Source: Limiplasma sp031549415
GTDB lineage: Bacteria; Bacillota; Clostridia; Christensenellales; Aristaeellaceae
Assembly (NCBI GenBank): GCA_031549415.1
Contig: JAVBPU010000030.1
Coordinates: 1-20,474, forward strand
Length of the DNA stretch: 20,474 nucleotides
Direction: 5' to 3'
Below the pieces are notes generated by a model. The model saw only the letters and a program-made list of their open reading frames with translations. It was not told the origin of the DNA and did not search any database. This document shows, piece after piece, positions 6,995-13,837 of the stretch. How positions within the stretch are numbered: position 1 is the stretch's first letter; each line of letters opens with the position of its first letter. The position numbers were made by a program, and so were the translations under genes.

Positions 6995-8920
6995 TTACCC
7001 CTTCCGCCCCAGGTACCCGCTCTTTTCCCACAGGGCCATCCAGTCCTTGAGGCGGGTCAGCAGGTCGGCGTTGCTCTTGGTTTTTTTCATCATATCCACC
7101 AGCTGGGCCACGGCCTCCCGGTTGGTGGTGGCCCCCAGCACCGTGCGGATGGCTTTCAGCCCGCTCTTCTCCTGGTCGGACAGCAGCGCGTCCTCCTTCT
7201 TGGTGCCGCTTGCGTGCAAATCCACCAGGGGATAGATGGGGTCTCCCTCCTCGGGGGCGCAGAGGCGCACTTCCATGTTGGCGGTGCCTTTGAACTCTTC
7301 AAAGATGATGTCGTCCACCCGGGAGCCGGTCTCCACGGCAATGCTGGCAATGATGGTGAGGCTGCCGCCCTCGCGGGTGTTGCGGGCCATGCCAAAGAAG
7401 CGCTTGGGGCGCACCAGGGCGGCAGGGGTAACGGTGTTGGTCAGGGCGCGGCCCCCCTGGGTGAGGGTGGCCTGATACGCCCGGGTGAGCTTGGTGAGGC
7501 TGTCCAGCAGAATGACCACGTTGCGGCCTTCCTCTACCAGGCGCTGGGCGCTTTCCAGCATGGTTTCGCTGACGCGGGTCTGGCTTTCGGGGCTTTCGGC
7601 AAAGGTGCTGGCAAACACCTCCACCTCCAGGCTTTCGCGGGTTTCGGTCACCTCTTCCGGGGCGGCGTCCACCATCAGCATCATCACATGGGCCTGGGGA
7701 TCATTCAGCTTGATGGCCTTGCCTATTTCCTTCAGCATGAACAGCCTTCCGCTGTCCGGCGGCGAGATGATCATGGCCCGCTGCCCAAAGCCGATGGGGG
7801 CGATCAAATCCACCAGGCGGATGGGAATGTTGTCCTTGTTTTGCTCGCTCTCCAGCACCACCCGCCGGTTGGGGTAAATGGCGGTGAGGGTGTCAAAGCT
7901 CTGCCGATGGACGCTCTCCTCCGGCACATACCCGTTTAAGCGCTCCACGTACAACAGGGCGGCGAATTTGTCGCTGTCCCGCTGGGGCCGGGCCTTGCCC
8001 TCCACAAAATCCCCGGTGCGCAGGCCATAGCGGCGGATCTGCGCCACGGATACGTAGATGTCGCCCCGGCCCGGCAGCAATGTATCCGCCCGCAGGAAGC
8101 CATAGCCATCGGGCAAAATTTCCAGCACGCCCGCAGCCTCCACAGGCTCTCCCATGCGCAGCAGCTCCGGTACAGGCTGGCCCGCCTCATAGGGGGCTTC
8201 AAAGGCCGGGTCCCGTACGGGCTTATACAGGGCGTCGTTGTAGTATTCGGTGGCGGTGCTGTTGGGCTGGTACACGCCCTGGCTGTAGCTGGGACGGCCG
8301 CCATAGGCCGCCTCCGGCCGCTGGGCGGACCGGTATTCGCCGCGGCTGTGGTCGCTTCTGGGGCTGTAGCCCTGGCGCTGGGGCGCGGCCCGGTAGCCCA
8401 GGCGGTAGCCGTCCAGGTGGGGCATGGCCTCCGGCTTGGGGGGCTCCGCCAAAAAGCGGGCCTCCGAAGCGAAATGCGGCTCCGGGGTGAAGCGCTTCTC
8501 CTGGGGCGGACCCGCCGGGGCGGTGGGGGCGGCAAAGCTGGCCTGGGGGCCAAAGCGGGTGCTGGCGCCGCCGGCCCGGGGGGGCTGTTGCCAGCTGGGG
8601 CTTCCGCCCATGGGCCTGGGGGGCACCCGGGCCTGCCAGGCTTGCCGGAACACCGGCTGGGCTGGCTCCTTGGCCCCGCCCTCCCGGCTGGCATGCCAAG
8701 GAGAAGCGCCGGTGCTGGGCTCCACCCGGGTCACATCGGCGGACAAGGGCGTGTCCTGCAGCTTTTCCAGGGGGGAGGCGGCTTCTTCGGCCCCCACCAC
8801 GCCGGACAGGCGTTCTACAATGCCGTCTTTATCAATGCCGGCGCTCAGTTTCACGCCTTTGTCACGGGCAAGCTTACGCAGTTGAACCACCGTCATGGCT
8901 TGCAGGTCTGTATTTTGCAA
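6995..8920 (-). CDS. rho: transcription termination factor Rho homologue with degenerate ATPase site
   Basis: A 641-residue Rho homologue, against 419 in E. coli. Order: Rho_N helical domain (about 5-45); a Pro/Arg/Gln/Tyr-rich low-complexity insert (about 50-235); cold-shock RNA-binding domain (about 255-335, RNP motif GYGFLR 272-277, DIYVSVAQIRRYGLRTGD); RecA-like motor (about 360-641). The motor keeps the Walker B Asp473 (VILLDSLT), RPKRFFG, EGGSLTIIA and the R-loop EEFKGT with Lys544. The nucleotide site is altered: Walker A reads PPDSGRL (387-393), so the E. coli Lys181/Lys184/Thr185 positions are Asp389/Arg392/Leu393. The catalytic Glu211-Arg212 pair is Ala419-Ala420, the Arg366 finger is Lys574 and Arg353 is Pro561. 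Start: TTG at 8920 with AAGGAGG 7 nt upstream. ATP-driven translocation is doubtful by family knowledge; an RNA-binding or regulatory role is inference. It may be the only Rho or a paralogue. Confidence 0.93.
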   Translation of the reverse strand: MQNTDLQAMTVVQLRKLARDKGVKLSAGIDKDGIVERLSGVVGAEEAASPLEKLQDTPLSADVTRVEPSTGASPWHASREGGAKEPAQPVFRQAWQARVPPRPMGGSPSWQQPPRAGGASTRFGPQASFAAPTAPAGPPQEKRFTPEPHFASEARFLAEPPKPEAMPHLDGYRLGYRAAPQRQGYSPRSDHSRGEYRSAQRPEAAYGGRPSYSQGVYQPNSTATEYYNDALYKPVRDPAFEAPYEAGQPVPELLRMGEPVEAAGVLEILPDGYGFLRADTLLPGRGDIYVSVAQIRRYGLRTGDFVEGKARPQRDSDKFAALLYVERLNGYVPEESVHRQSFDTLTAIYPNRRVVLESEQNKDNIPIRLVDLIAPIGFGQRAMIISPPDSGRLFMLKEIGKAIKLNDPQAHVMMLMVDAAPEEVTETRESLEVEVFASTFAESPESQTRVSETMLESAQRLVEEGRNVVILLDSLTKLTRAYQATLTQGGRALTNTVTPAALVRPKRFFGMARNTREGGSLTIIASIAVETGSRVDDIIFEEFKGTANMEVRLCAPEEGDPIYPLVDLHASGTKKEDALLSDQEKSGLKAIRTVLGATTNREAVAQLVDMMKKTKSNADLLTRLKDWMALWEKSGYLGRKG

Positions 8921-8945
8921 AATGAACCCTCCTTGATATTGTGCG

Positions 8946-9042
8946 TCTGTTTCGCGGTTGGTCCTTCACCTCAAGCCTGTTTCCCCTTGGAAACAGACCG
9001 CGCGTTGGTTCATCCCTTTTTGCTTTTGAACATCGAAACAGA
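8946..9042 (-). promoter_or_regulatory. structured 5' leader upstream of rho
   Basis: The 149-nt gap before rho holds four complementary arms, read on the minus strand: arm 1 TCTGTTTCG (9042-9034), arm 2 CTGTTTCC (8996-8989), arm 3 GGAAACAG (8984-8977) and arm 4 CGAAACAGA (8954-8946). Arms 2 and 3 make a perfect 8-bp hairpin with a four-base loop. Arm 4 can pair for 9 bp with arm 1 or, as GAAACAGAC, for 9 bp with arm 2. Arm 4 ends 9 nt before the AAGGAGG ribosome binding site. This resembles an attenuator or autoregulatory leader. I see no convincing promoter here, so transcription may come from the methyltransferase gene. Confidence 0.45.
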
Positions 9043-9069
9043 GGGCAGAAGTCGGTACGTGAGTAAGAA

Positions 9070-10110
9070 TCAGGTGTTATGATGGACGACAGAAGGCGAA
9101 GCCTTTTGTGCGATGACGAAATCTCTGCAAACCGCCTGCTCCACCCAGTGAGAAAAGTCGTGATAGGGCGGCGCGGTTCGTACATGAAGCCCGGCGTCAT
9201 GCAACGCAGTGGATACTTCGTCCCGAGATAGCGTGTTGGTATTGAATGAAAGGGCAAGGGCCCCTCCCGTTTTCAGCGTGCTTTGATATGGTAACACGGC
9301 TCCTTCCAATAGTGCTCGCAGGGAGCTGAGGCCTTTCCCTTCTTTTGGGGCATGCTGTACGCCGTAGGGCAGATCGCCGACCAAGACATGGCAGCTTTCC
9401 TTGCCCACCATATGATCCACAAAGCGGGTATCCCCGGTAAACAACCGTAGGATATGCTTGGGGCCCTTTCCATAGCCCTCCGGGGTGCTGGCAAAGGCGT
9501 AGCGGATCTCCGGCGCACTCTTGCCCTGGGGCAGGGTGGCGGAGGCTTTTTGGCGGCTGTGCTTCATCTTGTGGTACTTTAGGTACCGGGCAAAATACAC
9601 ATCCGCCTCCGCAATGGCCTTTGGGTCCACATCCACGCCCAGGGCGTTCATGCCTTCCGCCAGGGCGCAAAACAGGGTGGTGCCCCTGCCGCAGAGGGGG
9701 TCCAGCACGGTGAGGGGCTCCTGGCTTTTGGCAAAATCCGAAGCGGCCAGGGCGCAATGGAGCATCATCCGGGTAAAGTCCACGTTGGTCTTGCCCTTGT
9801 ACTTGGGCACCTCCGCCAAATCCTGGGGAAGGTACGGCTCCCGGTTCAGGGGAATGGGCCGCAGCAGGCCGTCCTCCACCTGGGATAAGAAGCACACCGT
9901 GGAATGGGGCCGGACGGCTTCCGCCACCTGGGCGGAAGGCACGCTGGTGTCAAAGGTTAAAAAGGAGGTTCCGGCGATATCCTGCCAGGCAGGCTCTATG
10001 GGGATAGCCCAAGGGGCCAGTAAGCATTGCAGTTCGGCTACCGCCAGCTTTTGCAAGGACTGCGCGTAGCGCACGTTGGCGTGGGGTTTCACGAACAAAG
10101 CGTATCTCAC
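9070..10110 (-). CDS. TRM11-like SAM-dependent RNA methyltransferase
   Basis: A 346-residue protein with a class I methyltransferase domain in its second half. Motif I reads VLDPLCGRGTT (residues 135-145), an acidic motif II follows (GVDVDPKAIAEAD), and the catalytic motif IV is GDLPYG (245-250), the DLPYG/DPPYG form typical of enzymes making N2-methylguanosine in tRNA (TRM11/Trm-G10 group). The N-terminal 120 residues (FVKPHANVRYAQSLQKLAVAEL) look like the family's divergent RNA-binding region. I chose GTG at 10110, preceded by AGAGGA; the frame is open to 10290 but those residues look non-coding and overlap the promoter. It has a strong promoter (10165-10193) and lies 149 nt upstream of rho in the same direction, so the two may be partly co-transcribed. 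The target RNA is an inference from the motif. Confidence 0.82.
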   Translation of the reverse strand: MRYALFVKPHANVRYAQSLQKLAVAELQCLLAPWAIPIEPAWQDIAGTSFLTFDTSVPSAQVAEAVRPHSTVCFLSQVEDGLLRPIPLNREPYLPQDLAEVPKYKGKTNVDFTRMMLHCALAASDFAKSQEPLTVLDPLCGRGTTLFCALAEGMNALGVDVDPKAIAEADVYFARYLKYHKMKHSRQKASATLPQGKSAPEIRYAFASTPEGYGKGPKHILRLFTGDTRFVDHMVGKESCHVLVGDLPYGVQHAPKEGKGLSSLRALLEGAVLPYQSTLKTGGALALSFNTNTLSRDEVSTALHDAGLHVRTAPPYHDFSHWVEQAVCRDFVIAQKASPSVVHHNT

Positions 10111-10164
10111 GCGGAGGTCCTCTTTCTGTGGATCAAGTATGAATATCAGACAGATCCTGCCGTC

Positions 10165-10193
10165 ATTATAGCACAGCTTCCCAATGTTTGCAA
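10165..10193 (-). promoter_or_regulatory. extended -10 sigma-A promoter of the methyltransferase gene
   Basis: On the minus strand TTGCAA (10193-10188), a 17-bp spacer and TATAAT (10170-10165) preceded by TGC, which makes an extended -10. Predicted start near 10158, about 48 nt before the GTG at 10110. Confidence 0.8.
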
Positions 10194-10682
10194 TGGTTTC
10201 AGCGAGGGTGTACCGTTGCATGAAACGTGAAATGATCCCCAAACCGCGACCAAATGGCGCTTTTCCTACTGAAAAAAATATTTTTTTCACAAGAAATGTA
10301 ACCTTGAATTCTTCCTCCTATTGTGGCATTCCCTAGCTTTTATAGCTTTTGTGGTCACATGACAAGTTACACGTTAAACCTCATTTCACGCATCCGAGAA
10401 AAATTTTCACCGCAAGCGGATGGCCCTTTCCTCCCTCCTCTATGACCGCAGTCACCTGGTTCCCTTCCGCGCATCTGTAACAAACCCTTGTCTCTTCACG
10501 CTTCTACCAGAAGCACCCGCCAGGAGGGGCCGCTTTTTCCCTCTGGTAGATAATAGGGTACCCCATCATTCGTTCCAGAAAACAGAAAAATATAGGCTCA
10601 CGGCGATTTTGCAGCCACAAGCCTTTTTGCAAACGCTTTCCCACGCGTAACTTAGAAAACGATTTCCCCTTTTCCTCGACAA
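10194..10682. other. gene-free stretch with scattered inverted repeats
   Basis: No supportable gene lies between the methyltransferase promoter and the hairpin at 10683. The region is AT-rich at 10260-10400 and carries one GGTTACAT octamer (minus, 10303-10296). A perfect 8-bp inverted repeat, CTACCAGA at 10504-10511 and TCTGGTAG at 10542-10549, encloses a GC-rich 30-nt core, and a small GCTTC/GAAGC hairpin overlaps its left arm. A structured RNA is possible but I cannot match it to a known family. Confidence 0.4.
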
Positions 10683-10716
10683 AAAATGCAGGTTTTCACC
10701 ATGAAACTTGCATTTT
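10681..10716. terminator. AT-rich hairpin, possible second terminator past rpsU
   Basis: A 13-bp stem (10683-10695 with 10704-10716, one G-T wobble) around the loop TCACCATG. On the minus strand the stem is followed by TTTTTT, as expected for an intrinsic terminator. It lies about 60 nt beyond the main rpsU terminator. Confidence 0.5.
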
Positions 10717-10777
10717 CTTTGTGGACTGTATACAGAAGGGGAAAGAAACGTCATCCCTTGTCTTTTCCATGTCCGCC

Positions 10778-10813
10778 AAAAAAGCCCTTCCCCTATCATT
10801 CGTGGGGAAGGGC
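10778..10813 (-). terminator. intrinsic terminator of rpsU
   Basis: A perfect 10-bp GC-rich stem (GCCCTTCCCC at 10784-10793, complement at 10804-10813) with a ten-base loop; on the minus strand it runs into six U (A 10778-10783). It starts 16 nt past the rpsU stop. Confidence 0.9.
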
Positions 10814-10829
10814 CTGCGCTGCCTCGGAA

Positions 10830-11003
10830 TCAATACTTGCGCTTGCGGGCTGCTTCAGCTTTCTTTTTGCGTTTCACACTGGGCTTTTCATAATGCTCAC
10901 GCTTGCGGGCCTCTGCCAAAACACCTGTACGAGCACATTGCCGTTTAAACCGCTTCAGAGCGCTTTCCAGGGATTCGTTTTCGCGAATGCGTACCTCGGA
11001 CAC
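10830..11003 (-). CDS. rpsU: 30S ribosomal protein S21
   Basis: A 57-residue basic protein starting MSEVRIRENESLESALKRF, with the VLAEARKREHYEKPS segment and a Lys/Arg-rich tail (KRKKKAEAARKRKY) typical of bS21. It binds the 30S subunit near the 3' end of 16S rRNA, where the anti-Shine-Dalgarno lies. The start is GTG at 11003, because GGGAGGG lies 6 nt upstream and the family begins here; the longer frame to 11063 is leader sequence. It has its own promoter (11084-11112) and terminator, so it is a single-gene unit, not joined to dnaG-rpoD as in proteobacteria. Confidence 0.97.
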   Translation of the reverse strand: MSEVRIRENESLESALKRFKRQCARTGVLAEARKREHYEKPSVKRKKKAEAARKRKY

Positions 11004-11083
11004 CGTTATCCCTCCCCTCGCTCTTATCGCCTTGCCAGGGAAGGGGACCAGCCCAATGCCCAATGCATAGCGATTCTTATGAT

Positions 11084-11112
11084 ATTATAGCGCGTTCGCC
11101 TAGCCTCGTCAA
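11084..11112 (-). promoter_or_regulatory. sigma-A promoter of rpsU
   Basis: On the minus strand TTGACG (11112-11107), a 17-bp spacer and a perfect TATAAT (11089-11084). The start would be near 11077, giving a leader of about 74 nt. Two direct repeats lie immediately upstream of the -35 box. Confidence 0.88.
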
Positions 11113-11116
11113 CTAT

Positions 11117-11158
11117 GAATTTTGGAAGGCGGCGGGCGAATTTTGGAAGGCGGCGGCA
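11117..11158. repeat. two 21-nt direct repeats abutting the rpsU promoter
   Basis: Two copies of a 21-nt unit (11117-11137 and 11138-11158) are identical over their first 19 nt, GAATTTTGGAAGGCGGCGG. They occupy about -40 to -81 relative to the predicted rpsU start, two helical turns apart and on the same face of the DNA. They also lie just after the HIT gene stop. Confidence 0.8.
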
Positions 11159-11181
11159 CACAGGCAAAAAAACAGCCCCCA

Positions 11182-11526
11182 TCACACCATTTTGCTGCCC
11201 AGCTGCTCTCCGCCCAAAACATGGAAATGCAAGTGGCCCACGCTTTGGCAGCCGTGCTTGCCGCAGTTGGTCACCACCCGGTAGCCGGTCTCCGCCAGGC
11301 CCAGGGCCTCGGCCACCTGGGCGCAGGTGCGCAGGCAGGCCGCCAGCTGCCGGTCGCTCAGGCTTGGTGCGCCGGAGAGGTCCTTCACATGCTCCTTGCC
11401 AATCACCAGGGCGTGGGCCTTGGCCTGGGGCGCGATGTCATAAAAGGCAAAGGTATCCTCGTCCTCGTAAATCTTTTTGCAGGGAATCTCCCCCCGCAAA
11501 ATCTTGCAAAAAATGCAATCCTCCAT
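11182..11526 (-). CDS. HIT family protein (HinT-like nucleotide hydrolase)
   Basis: A 114-residue histidine triad protein. It opens with MEDCIFCKILRGEIP, where the Cys4/Cys7 pair belongs to the zinc-type subgroup, and ends with the triad GHLHFHVLGG (His98, His100, His102, the last being the nucleophile). HinT proteins hydrolyse AMP-lysine, purine phosphoramidates and related adenylated compounds. The ATG at 11526 is preceded by GGGAGG; the frame extends to 11571 but overlaps the 3' end of mtaB. It follows mtaB by 31 nt and is almost certainly in the same operon. Length is normal and all catalytic residues are present. Confidence 0.92.
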   Translation of the reverse strand: MEDCIFCKILRGEIPCKKIYEDEDTFAFYDIAPQAKAHALVIGKEHVKDLSGAPSLSDRQLAACLRTCAQVAEALGLAETGYRVVTNCGKHGCQSVGHLHFHVLGGEQLGSKMV

Positions 11527-11557
11527 CCCTATTCCCTCCCATGCTATGCGTTTGTTT

Positions 11558-12859
11558 TCATGATTCCACAAAAACCCCGGCCATTCCTTCCCCGGTGAGG
11601 CCCGTCAGCCGGACCCGCACCACCTGCCCGCTCCGGGCGTCCTTTCCCAGGCCTTCCACCGCCACAGGGAGGTATTCCGGCGTATACCCTTCAAAGCGTC
11701 CGTCCGGCAGCCCCTCCTCCAGCAGCACCGGGCGAATTTGGCCCAGCTGCTGGCTTTGGTAGGCTTTTGCCATCCGGTCCCCCAGGGCCATCAGCCTGCG
11801 GACCCGCTCCTGCTTCACGCCTTCGGGTAGCTGGCCCTCCATGGCGGCGGCGGGGGTGCCCTCCCTGGGGCTGAAAGGGAACACATGCAGCCGGGCGAAG
11901 GCCATCTTTTCGCAAAAGGCAAGGGTTTCCCCAAATTCTTCTTCCGTTTCGCCGGGAAAGCCCACAATCACGTCCGTGGTGAAGGCCGCGCCTGGGAAAA
12001 ACCGCCGGATGCGCTCCGCCGCCGCCAGGTACTGCCCGGTGTTGTACCGGCGCTTCATCCGGGCCAGCACGCTGTCGCTGCCGCTTTGCAGCGCCAGGTG
12101 AAACTGGGGGCAAAAGGCAGGCAGCTCTGCCAACGTTTGCACAAAGGCTTCCGTGGCCACCCCCGGCTCCAGAGAGCCCAGCCGCACCCGCACCACCCCC
12201 GGCTGCCGGGCGGCGGCCTCCACGGCCTGCTCCAGCCGGGGGCTGCCGGGCAGGTCCCGGCCATAGCTGCTCAAATGGATGCCCGTCAGCACCAGCTCCG
12301 AAAAGCCCGCCTTCCCCAGCACCGCCGCTTCCTGGGCAATGCCCTCCAGCGCCCGGGAGCGCACGCCGCCCCGCACCGAGGGGATGATGCAGTAGGTGCA
12401 GCGGCAGTCGCAGCCCTCCTGAATCTTCATCACGGCCCGGGTGTGGCCCTCATGGCTGTGGATCGTCAGCTCCTCAAAGGCCGCGCTGTCCAGCCCTTCC
12501 ACCGCCACGATCTGCGTGTTGCTTTCGATGGCTTCTTCCAGCAGCTCCACCACCCGGCCCCGGTACTGGGTGCCCAAAATCAGCCGCGCCCCGGTATCCC
12601 GCAGCTGGTTGCCCAGGCGCTGGGCCAAGCACCCGGCGATCACCAGCTCCGCCGCCGGGTTCTGCCGCCGATAGCGCCGCGCCAGCTTCAGGCTCTTCTG
12701 GTCTCCGGTGCCGGTGACGGTGCAGGTGTTCACCACCACCACATCCGCCTGGGCGGCAGAGGGGGCCAGGGTATAACCCCGGGCCTCAAAGCGCTCCCGC
12801 ATAGCCTGGGTGTCGTATTGGTTCACCTTGCAGCCCAAGGTGGAAAAATAAACAGTCAT
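11558..12859 (-). CDS. mtaB: tRNA (N6-threonylcarbamoyladenosine-C2)-methylthiotransferase MtaB
   Basis: A 433-residue radical-SAM methylthiotransferase. The N-terminal UPF0004 domain holds the three Cys of the auxiliary iron-sulfur cluster (Cys10 in STLGCKVNQYD, Cys46 in VNTCTVTG, Cys77 in VIAGCLAQ). The radical-SAM CxxxCxxC is Cys150/154/157 (EGCDCRCTYCIIPSVRG), and a TRAM RNA-binding domain ends the protein. The LGCKVNQYD start and IIPSVRG are the MtaB/e-MtaB type rather than MiaB or RimO, so it should convert t6A37 to ms2t6A37 in ANN-decoding tRNAs. ATG at 12859 is preceded by AGGAGA; eight upstream codons are excluded on homology. It leads a two-gene unit with the HIT gene. Position 152 carries an extra Cys in the cluster loop. 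Confidence 0.95.
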   Translation of the reverse strand: MTVYFSTLGCKVNQYDTQAMRERFEARGYTLAPSAAQADVVVVNTCTVTGTGDQKSLKLARRYRRQNPAAELVIAGCLAQRLGNQLRDTGARLILGTQYRGRVVELLEEAIESNTQIVAVEGLDSAAFEELTIHSHEGHTRAVMKIQEGCDCRCTYCIIPSVRGGVRSRALEGIAQEAAVLGKAGFSELVLTGIHLSSYGRDLPGSPRLEQAVEAAARQPGVVRVRLGSLEPGVATEAFVQTLAELPAFCPQFHLALQSGSDSVLARMKRRYNTGQYLAAAERIRRFFPGAAFTTDVIVGFPGETEEEFGETLAFCEKMAFARLHVFPFSPREGTPAAAMEGQLPEGVKQERVRRLMALGDRMAKAYQSQQLGQIRPVLLEEGLPDGRFEGYTPEYLPVAVEGLGKDARSGQVVRVRLTGLTGEGMAGVFVES

Positions 12860-12921
12860 TGCATCTCTCCTAGGTTTGCCCAAAGGGCTGGTAGCGCGTG
12901 TTGAAATGGGACAGGTCCGTG

Positions 12922-13077
12922 AGGGGCTGCCGCCCCTACATCCCGCTCAGGGCTTCGCCCTGAACCCCTTCTTTCACCGCGTTTCACGCGGTGAAGAAAA
13001 AACGAAAAAACGATAAAAGGCTGTTTTTGCAAAAGCATAGCTTTTTTGACAGGCTGAGCAGTTGGATCACCAACTGC
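12922..13077. repeat. palindromic intergenic mosaic E
   Basis: The 243-nt gap between mtaB and recX holds AGGGGC/GCCCCT (12922-12937, loop TGCC), TCAGGGC/GCCCTGA (12947-12963, loop TTC), TTCACCGCGT/ACGCGGTGAA (12973-12995, loop TTC) and GCAGTTGG/CCAACTGC (13058-13077, loop ATCA). The middle two align with neighbouring hairpins of mosaic B (ACCAGGGC at 3305 and TTTGGCACCGT at 3331) in order and spacing; the second pair has the same TTC loop but different, still fully complementary arms. A weak AAAAGC-ATA-GCTTTT stem at 13031-13045 is also present. Confidence 0.8.
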
Positions 13078-13102
13078 CCCAGGAATCCTTTTGGGAATGG
13101 CC

Positions 13103-13744
13103 CTAAGAATCTTCCCCTGCCCGCAGCACCCTCTCCGCCGCGCCGCTGGCCTCCTCGTAGGAGAACCCCCGGCGGATCATGGCGGACAGCACCTTTTGCA
13201 TCACTTTCTTGGCGTCCGGCTCGCTTTGGTGGCGCTTTAGCAGCTTTCCCGCCAACAGAACCGCGGGCGAATTTTCCTCCTCCGCCCCATCTTCCCATAG
13301 CCCCTCGCAGGCGCGTTCCGCCACCAGGCGGGCCACGCCTTTTTGGCGCAGTTCTTGCAAGATGCGGGCCTTGCCCAGCTGCCGGTGGCTTCGCGCCTGG
13401 GCCCAGTCCCGGGCAAAGGCCTCGTCATCCACCAGGGCTTCCTTTTCCAGTTTGTACAGCACCAGCTCCAGCACGTCCCCCTGATAGCCCAGCAGGGACA
13501 GCTTGTCCTCCACCTCCTGGCGGCTGCGGGCCCGGGTGGCCAGAAAGCGCACGGCCTTCGATAGCGCCTCCGGGTACTGCTTTTGCAGCAGCCAGGCCTG
13601 AAAGGCCGCCAGGTCCAGCTTGTCTCCCAGCTGATAGGGCTGCTCCCGGTAAAGGGGGTAGGAGAGGAAAAACACCGGGCCGTCATTGACGGTCAGCTTG
13701 ACCCGGGCCTTGCCTTCCACCACCTGGGTGACCACATCGTTCAT
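13103..13744 (-). CDS. recX: regulatory protein RecX
   Basis: A 213-residue RecX homologue. After a Firmicute-type N-terminal extension of about 60 residues (MNDVVTQVVEGKARVKLTV) come the three-helix repeats: KAVRFLATRARSRQEVEDKL, LVDDEAFARDWAQAR and LGKARILQELRQKGV. Family members bind RecA filaments and modulate strand exchange and recombination. ATG at 13744 follows AGGAGG with 7-nt spacing, and the 26 upstream in-frame codons cross a tandem repeat and are rejected. No recA is in the window. The gene is 93 nt downstream of the beta-lactamase-family gene in the same direction. The C-terminus (RRGFSYEEASGAAERVL) is intact. Confidence 0.93.
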   Translation of the reverse strand: MNDVVTQVVEGKARVKLTVNDGPVFFLSYPLYREQPYQLGDKLDLAAFQAWLLQKQYPEALSKAVRFLATRARSRQEVEDKLSLLGYQGDVLELVLYKLEKEALVDDEAFARDWAQARSHRQLGKARILQELRQKGVARLVAERACEGLWEDGAEEENSPAVLLAGKLLKRHQSEPDAKKVMQKVLSAMIRRGFSYEEASGAAERVLRAGEDS

Positions 13745-13763
13745 GGAAAGCCTCCTGTGCATA

Positions 13764-13835
13764 CGCCTTCCGGCCATTGGCCCTACACCGCTGGCCCTAC
13801 ACCGCTTGCGGCATGGCATCAAGGGCTGGAAGGCG
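13764..13835. repeat. inverted repeat and 14-nt tandem repeat between recX and the beta-lactamase-family gene
   Basis: CGCCTTCCGGCC at 13764-13775 pairs with GGCTGGAAGGCG at 13824-13835 (11 of 12 bp). The loop contains two tandem copies of TGGCCCTACACCGC (13778-13791 and 13792-13805). The right arm ends 2 nt before the stop codon of the upstream gene. There is no U-run, so it is not a classic terminator; it may be an mRNA-stability or Rho-related structure. Confidence 0.5.
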
Positions 13836-13837
13836 CC

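Noticed and set aside
6983..7939. 318-codon plus-strand frame opposite rho
   Set aside because: It is the complement of strongly conserved Rho motor sequence; its Gly/His/Gln-rich composition is typical of an antisense shadow.
8946..9042. Intrinsic terminator between the methyltransferase gene and rho
   Set aside because: The 8-bp hairpin has no following U-run on the minus strand, so termination there is not supported.
10400..10560. Possible cobalamin riboswitch on the minus strand
   Set aside because: GGGAA-N3-GGTG and a GGTGC segment are present, but the CCCGCNACTGT and GCCAGGAGACC segments are missing and no cobalamin gene follows.
11885..12904. 339-codon plus-strand frame opposite mtaB
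   Set aside because: MtaB on the minus strand has all its cluster Cys and a normal length; the opposite frame has no motif.
13058..13077. Terminator of recX
   Set aside because: The GCAGTTGG/CCAACTGC hairpin is perfect, but the minus strand continues with A rather than U; it is better seen as a mosaic module.
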